Origin: Nevskiaceae bacterium
GTDB lineage: Bacteria; Pseudomonadota; Gammaproteobacteria; Steroidobacterales; Steroidobacteraceae
Assembly: GCA_024234075.1 (NCBI GenBank)
Contig: JACKOV010000003.1
Coordinates: 496,001 to 560,000 of the forward strand
Reading direction: 5' to 3'
DNA length: 64,000 nt
The notes beneath the pieces were generated by a model. It did not search any database, was not told where the DNA came from, and saw only the letters and a list, made by a program, of their open reading frames with translations. Of the stretch, positions 59,434-64,000 are shown piece after piece. Position numbers and translations under genes: made by a program. The number at the start of each line of letters is the position of its first letter. Position 1 is the stretch's first letter.

Positions 59434-61050
59434 ATGCCCGTGATCGAGTCCGCGCTGAATCCGCGCAACGCGGAGTTCAAAGCCAACGCCGCGGCGATGC
59501 AGGCACTGGTCGCGGATCTGCGGGCGCGGCTGGCCAAAGTGGCCGAAGGCGGTGGCGAGGCGGCGCGAGCGCGGCATCTGGCGCGCGGCAAGCGTCTGCC
59601 GCGCGAGCGCATCGAGCTGCTGCTCGATCCCGGTACGCCGTTTCTCGAGCTGTCACCACTCGCGGCCCAGGGGCTGTACGGCGACGAAGCGCCGGCCGCC
59701 GGCCTGATCACCGGCATTGGCCGGGTTGCCGGTCGCGAATGCGTGATCGTCTGCAACGATGCCACCGTCAAAGGCGGCACCTACTATCCGCTGACCGTCA
59801 AAAAGCATCTGCGGGCGCAGGAGATCGCGCGCGAGAACCGTTTGCCCTGCCTGTACCTGGTCGATTCGGGAGGCGCGCATCTGCCGAGCCAGGACGAGGT
59901 GTTTGCCGATCGCGAGCATTTCGGGCGGATCTTCTACAACCAGGCGACCCTGTCGGCCGCCGGCATTCCGCAGATCGCGGTGGTGCTCGGCAGTTGCACG
60001 GCCGGTGGTGCCTATGTGCCGGCCATGAGCGACGAGTCGATCATCGTGCGCGGCCAGGGCACGATCTTCCTCGGGGGGCCTCCGCTGGTGAAGGCGGCCA
60101 CCGGCGAAGAAGTGTCGGCCGAGGAACTTGGCGGCGGCGATGTGCATACGCGGCTCTCGGGTGTGGTCGATCATCTCGCCGAGGACGAGGCCGACGCACT
60201 GGGCCTGGCGCGCCGGATCGTCGGCCGGCTCGGATACGCAGCGCCGGCGGGTCTGGCGCAGCTCGATCTGGCGTCACCGGTCGAGCCGCGGTATCCGGTC
60301 GAGGAGCTGCACGGACTGGTGCCGACCGATCCGCGCCGGCCTTTCGATATCCGTGAAGTCATTGCCCGCATCGTCGATGGCAGCGAGTTCGACGAATTCA
60401 AGCCGCGCTACGGTACGACGCTGGTGACCGGCTTCGCGCGCCTGCAGGGCATCCCGGTCGGCATGCTCGGCAACAACGGGGTGCTGTTCTCCGAGTCGGC
60501 GCTCAAAGGCGCGCACTTCATCGAGCTGTGCTGCCAGCGGCGCATACCGCTGGTGTTCCTGCAGAACATCACCGGCTTCATGGTCGGGCGGCGCTACGAG
60601 AACGAGGGCATTGCCAAGCACGGCGCCAAGATGGTGACCGCGGTCGCCTGCGCGCGGGTGCCGAAACTGACCGTGATCGTCGGCGGCAGCTTCGGCGCCG
60701 GCAACTACAGCATGTGCGGACGCGCCTATTCGCCACGCTTCCTGTGGATGTGGCCGAATGCGCGCATCAGCGTGATGGGCGGCGAGCAGGCGGCCAGCGT
60801 GCTGGCCAGGGTGCGGCGCGACGCCGTCGAGACGCGCGGCGGCAGTTGGAGTGCCGCCGAGGAGGAGGCATTGACCGAGCCCGTGCGCGCGCAGTATGAG
60901 ATGCAGGGACATCCGTACTATGCCTCGGCGCGGCTCTGGGACGATGGTGTGATCGATCCGGCGGACACACGCCGCGTGCTCGCGCTCGGCCTGGCCGCGG
61001 CACTGCAGGCACCGATTCCGGCAACGCGCTTCGGCGTGTTCCGGATGTAG
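59434..61050 (+). CDS. liuB: Methylcrotonyl-CoA carboxylase carboxyltransferase subunit
   Basis: Transfers the carboxyl group from biotin to 3-methylcrotonyl-CoA. The 538-residue protein is the normal length for MCC-beta. Crotonase-fold halves: LYLVDSGGAHLPSQDEVFADREHFGRIFYNQATLS and LCCQRRIPLVFLQNITGFMVGRRYENEGIAKHGAKM. VIVGGSFGAGNYSMCGRAYSPRFLWMWPNARISVMGGEQAA is typical of MCC rather than propionyl-CoA carboxylase. First gene of the plus-strand liu operon; liuC follows after 14 bases. Predicted to share the GntR operator with liuA. Confidence 0.95.
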   Translation: MPVIESALNPRNAEFKANAAAMQALVADLRARLAKVAEGGGEAARARHLARGKRLPRERIELLLDPGTPFLELSPLAAQGLYGDEAPAAGLITGIGRVAGRECVIVCNDATVKGGTYYPLTVKKHLRAQEIARENRLPCLYLVDSGGAHLPSQDEVFADREHFGRIFYNQATLSAAGIPQIAVVLGSCTAGGAYVPAMSDESIIVRGQGTIFLGGPPLVKAATGEEVSAEELGGGDVHTRLSGVVDHLAEDEADALGLARRIVGRLGYAAPAGLAQLDLASPVEPRYPVEELHGLVPTDPRRPFDIREVIARIVDGSEFDEFKPRYGTTLVTGFARLQGIPVGMLGNNGVLFSESALKGAHFIELCCQRRIPLVFLQNITGFMVGRRYENEGIAKHGAKMVTAVACARVPKLTVIVGGSFGAGNYSMCGRAYSPRFLWMWPNARISVMGGEQAASVLARVRRDAVETRGGSWSAAEEEALTEPVRAQYEMQGHPYYASARLWDDGVIDPADTRRVLALGLAAALQAPIPATRFGVFRM

Positions 61051-61064
61051 GCGGCAGGCAGGCG

Positions 61065-61949
61065 ATGAACACGCAATCCGCTGCTGGTGCCGCTTCGGTG
61101 ATCGTCGAGCGTTCGCTCGATGGTGCGGTCGCGCAGCTCTGGCTCGACCGACCCGCGCGGCGCAATGCTTTCGATGCCGCCATGATTGCCGAGCTCACGA
61201 CAGCGATCGAACGGCTCGGGGGCGAACCGGCCCTGCGCGTGCTGATACTCGGCGGCCGTGGTCCGGCGTTCTGCGCCGGGGCCGATCTCGGCTGGATGGC
61301 GTGCCAGGGCGTGGCCGACGAGCAGGCCAATCGGGCCGACGCGCTGCGACTCGCACGGCTGTTCGAGGCGCTCGATCACTGTCCCTGTCCCACGGTCGCG
61401 CGTGTGCAGGGCGCCTGCTTCGGCGGCGGCCTTGGCCTGGTGGCTGCCTGCGATCTCGCCATCGCAGCGGATGACGCACGCTTTGCGCTATCGGAGGCGA
61501 AGATCGGTGTGTTGCCGGCGACCATCGGGCCGTACGTGTTGCGCGCCATCGGTTACCGCGCCGCCAGCCGCTACATGCTGACCGCCGAAGTCTTCGATGC
61601 CTCCGAAGCGGCACGGATCGGCCTGATCCACCAGACGGTCCCGTCGGCGGAGCTCGACGCCACGATCGCGCGACGGGTCGCGAGCCTGCTCGGTTGCGGT
61701 CCGCGTGCGCAGCGCGAGATCAAGCGGCTGCTGCGTGATCTCGTCGGCCGGCCGATCGATGCGGCATTGCTGGCCGATACCGCCGACCGCATTGCCGCCG
61801 CCCGCGCGTCCGACGAGGGCCGCGAGGGCTTGCAAGCGATGCTGGACAAGCGCGCGCCGCCCTGGGCTCCGGGCGCCGGTGCGGTGGTGGATGCCGGCGG
61901 CGGCGCGCCACCATCGGGTGATCAGGATCGCGATCGGGGCCAACCCTGA
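61065..61949 (+). CDS. liuC: Methylglutaconyl-CoA hydratase (enoyl-CoA hydratase family)
   Basis: Hydrates 3-methylglutaconyl-CoA to HMG-CoA. Crotonase-fold motifs: LDRPARRNAFDAAMIAELTTAI, oxyanion hole FCAGADLGWMA, and VQGACFGGGLGLVAACDLAIAADDARFALSEAKIGVLPATIGPYVLRAIG, the latter characteristic of LiuC. At 294 residues it carries an Ala/Gly/Pro-rich C-terminal tail of about 35 residues beyond the usual 265. The stop overlaps the liuD start by one base (TGATG). Its placement between liuB and liuD supports the assignment over other enoyl-CoA hydratases. Confidence 0.92.
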   Translation: MNTQSAAGAASVIVERSLDGAVAQLWLDRPARRNAFDAAMIAELTTAIERLGGEPALRVLILGGRGPAFCAGADLGWMACQGVADEQANRADALRLARLFEALDHCPCPTVARVQGACFGGGLGLVAACDLAIAADDARFALSEAKIGVLPATIGPYVLRAIGYRAASRYMLTAEVFDASEAARIGLIHQTVPSAELDATIARRVASLLGCGPRAQREIKRLLRDLVGRPIDAALLADTADRIAAARASDEGREGLQAMLDKRAPPWAPGAGAVVDAGGGAPPSGDQDRDRGQP

Positions 61950-64000
61950 TGTTGCCGCGGCGCCTGCTGATCGCGAATCGCGGCGAGATCGCCTGCCGCA
62001 TCGCGCGCACCGCACGACGCCTGGGTGTTGCCACCATTGCGGTCTTCTCCGACGCCGATGCCGGGGCGCCGCATGTGCGTGCCTGCGATCAGGCCGTGCG
62101 GATCGGCCCGCCGCCGGCGAGCGCCAGCTATCTGCGCGGTGAGGCGATCCTCGAGGCGGCGCGTCGCAGCGATGCGGATGCGATTCACCCCGGTTACGGC
62201 TTCCTGTCGGAGAATGCGGCGTTCGCGCAGGCCTGTGCCGACGCCGGCCTGTGTTTCGTCGGGCCACCGGCCGCGGCGATCCGCGCGATGGGTTCGAAGG
62301 CCGAGGCCAAGGCATTGATGGCTGCAGCCGGCGTGCCGCTGGTGCCGGGATATCACGGCGGGCAACAGGATGACGTGTTCCTGCAGCAGCAGGCCGACGC
62401 TCTCGGCTATCCGTTGTTGATCAAGGCGGTAGCTGGCGGCGGCGGTCGGGGCATGCGCCGGGTTGAGCGCAGTGGCGAATTCCGCGAGGCGCTCGAAGCC
62501 TGCCGCCGCGAGGCGGCGGCGAGCTGCGGCGATCCGCGCGTGCTGCTCGAGCGCTACGTGCTGCGGCCGCGGCACATCGAAGTACAGGTGTTTGCCGATA
62601 CGCACGGCCGGATCGTGCATCTGTTCGAGCGTGACTGCTCGGTGCAGCGCCGTCACCAGAAAGTGCTCGAGGAAGCCCCGGCACCCGGCATGACGCCGGC
62701 ACGACGGGCAGCCATGGGGCAGGCCGCGATCGAGGCGGCGCGCGCGGTCGGCTATGTCGGCGCTGGTACGGTCGAGTTCATCGTCGCCTCCGATGGCGCG
62801 TTCCATTTCATGGAGATGAACACCCGCCTGCAGGTCGAGCACCCGGTCACGGAGATGATCACCGGACTCGACCTGGTGGAATGGCAGCTGCGGGTCGCCG
62901 GTGGCGAGCCCTTGCCGCTGACTCAAGATGAACTGCGGATCGAGGGACATGCGATCGAAGCGCGTCTCTACGCCGAGGATCCGCAGCGCGGCTTCCTCCC
63001 GTCGGCTGGTAATCTGGTGCATCTGGCATTCCCGCCGTCTTCGGCGAGCGTCAGGATCGACGCCGGCGTGGTCGAAGGTGGCGAGGTGACGCCGTACTAC
63101 GATCCGCTGCTCGCCAAGCTGATAGTGCATGGCGCCGATCGCGTTGCGGCGCTAGCGCGGCTGCAGCAGGCACTGGTGCGTTGCCGGATTGCCGGCGTGG
63201 CCAGCAACCTCGAGTTCCTGCGGCGATTGGTCGCTACACGATCCTTTGTCGAGGCCGATCTCGACACCGCACTGATCGAACGCGAGCGCGCGGCGGTGTT
63301 GCCGGGCGTTGTGTCGCCACCGCCCTCCGTATGGCTTGCCGCGGCCGCAGCCGAGTGTCGGCTAGGACAGCTGGCGCTCGTATCTGGGTCGGCTGCGATG
63401 TCCGCATGGCAGCGGTGGGCCTCGCCCTGGGACACGCAGTCGGGGTGGCGACTTGTTGGCAACGCACGACGCCTGCTCGAACTGCGCTGCATCAATGGCG
63501 ATAGCGGCAGCCGCGGTGAAGAAGGAGAGGCAGCCAGCGTCGAAGTGAGCTGGGATGCCGCGGGCCCCCGGTTCACACTGCTGCAGCGGGCTCTGGAAGC
63601 CAGTGCTGCCGCGACCGCGACCATGGATAGCGCGCGAGCCGCCTGGCAGGATGATTCGGCCACGCTTGTCCTGGAGCTGGAGACGGAGCGCCTGAGTCTA
63701 GTGGTCGTGCGGGTCGGTGCAGCTTGGCAGGTGTTCGACGAGCATGGCAATCGTCACTCGATCGAAGTGCTCGATCCGTTTGCGTCACCTGCGACCGTGG
63801 GCCCGCACGACAGCCATTTGCGCGCGCCCATGCCTGGCCGAGTGATTAGTTTGCTGGCACAGCCTGGTGCCGTCGAGCGCGGGACGCCGCTGTTGGTGCT
63901 CGAAGCCATGAAGATGGAGCACCTCGTGGTCGCGCCGACGTCGGGGACGCTCGAGGGTTTCCACGTGCGGCCTGGTGAGCAGGTTGCCGAAGGAGCCGAT
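61949..64000 (+). CDS. liuD: Methylcrotonyl-CoA carboxylase biotin-carboxylase/BCCP subunit (cut by window end)
   Basis: Carboxylates its own biotin with ATP and bicarbonate for LiuB. 684 codons are present and the frame is open at the right edge, so only the last residues of the C-terminus may be missing. The biotin carboxylase domain (1-450) starts MLPRRLLIANRGEIACRI and has the ATP-grasp loop AVAGGGGRGMR and EMNTRLQVEHPVTE. A linker region leads to the BCCP domain (from about residue 625, APMPGRVISLLAQPG), with the biotinylation site EAMKMEH at Lys655. It begins at the liuC stop (TGATG). liuE (HMG-CoA lyase) would be expected next. Confidence 0.95.
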   Translation, partial: MLPRRLLIANRGEIACRIARTARRLGVATIAVFSDADAGAPHVRACDQAVRIGPPPASASYLRGEAILEAARRSDADAIHPGYGFLSENAAFAQACADAGLCFVGPPAAAIRAMGSKAEAKALMAAAGVPLVPGYHGGQQDDVFLQQQADALGYPLLIKAVAGGGGRGMRRVERSGEFREALEACRREAAASCGDPRVLLERYVLRPRHIEVQVFADTHGRIVHLFERDCSVQRRHQKVLEEAPAPGMTPARRAAMGQAAIEAARAVGYVGAGTVEFIVASDGAFHFMEMNTRLQVEHPVTEMITGLDLVEWQLRVAGGEPLPLTQDELRIEGHAIEARLYAEDPQRGFLPSAGNLVHLAFPPSSASVRIDAGVVEGGEVTPYYDPLLAKLIVHGADRVAALARLQQALVRCRIAGVASNLEFLRRLVATRSFVEADLDTALIERERAAVLPGVVSPPPSVWLAAAAAECRLGQLALVSGSAAMSAWQRWASPWDTQSGWRLVGNARRLLELRCINGDSGSRGEEGEAASVEVSWDAAGPRFTLLQRALEASAAATATMDSARAAWQDDSATLVLELETERLSLVVVRVGAAWQVFDEHGNRHSIEVLDPFASPATVGPHDSHLRAPMPGRVISLLAQPGAVERGTPLLVLEAMKMEHLVVAPTSGTLEGFHVRPGEQVAEGAD

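Overview
The window is GC-rich, densely coding chromosomal DNA from a gammaproteobacterium, most likely of the Xanthomonadales/Nevskiales type. This is inferred from gene order. The order sucCD, pilSR, pilA, pilB, pilC resembles Xanthomonas, and pncC, recA, recX, alaS, csrA, tRNA-Ser(GCU), tRNA-Arg(ACG) is the classic gammaproteobacterial block. The aspartyl-tRNA synthetase looks non-discriminating, the leucine-catabolic liu genes are present, and several families (DUF1838, PVA-dehydrogenase-like quinoprotein, OYE/FadH-like flavoenzyme) are common in hydrocarbon- or sterol-degrading relatives.

Layout. 1-8.0 kb (minus strand): type IV pilus genes pilC (start only), pilB, pilA with a near-perfect sigma-54 promoter, a membrane alkaline-phosphatase-superfamily protein, and the PilR/PilS two-component system. 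8.1-15.0 kb (plus): sucC, sucD with a 108-residue basic tail, nadE, and an aceE with no aceF beside it. 15.0-24.3 kb: bamD diverging from rluD-pgeF, a ZIP-type transporter, clpB with a possible heat-shock promoter, an FmdB-type zinc ribbon with a basic tail, a cysteine-rich hypothetical, and aspS. 24.3-27.6 kb: an alpha/beta hydrolase tail-to-tail with mutS.

27.6-32.9 kb is accessory. It holds a collapsed AraC-family regulator next to a CMD/AhpD-like gene, a phospholipase-D-family synthase, an intact AraC regulator divergent from a secreted protein, a DUF2024 gene, and a truncated haemoglobin with an NsrR-like operator. The two AraC loci share the same divergent promoter architecture, so they look like a duplicated module in which one regulator has been lost. 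32.9-38.6 kb is the recA-alaS-csrA-tRNA block.

38.6-45.0 kb, directly after the tRNA genes, holds a frame-broken remnant, a five-gene operon of membrane and lipoprotein hypotheticals, and a divergent HTH-TM-TPR one-component regulator with a polyproline hinge encoded by a hexanucleotide repeat. This is the best candidate here for an undescribed system. 45.0-54.1 kb: a quinoprotein with an N-terminal cytochrome c, a divergent OYE-family iron-sulfur flavoenzyme, a GlcG-like protein, two paralogous methyltransferases flanking a Tat-exported DUF1838 protein and a YebC-family protein, and a small coiled-coil protein. 54.1-57.4 kb: an aldehyde dehydrogenase, a DUF1428 protein and alanine dehydrogenase. 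57.4-64.0 kb: leucine/isovalerate catabolism, with liuA and a GntR/FCD regulator on the minus strand and liuB, liuC and liuD (cut by the window end) on the plus strand. A 13-bp palindrome in the shared promoter is a likely operator for the GntR protein. Starts given below are often internal to the longest possible reading frame; reasons are stated.
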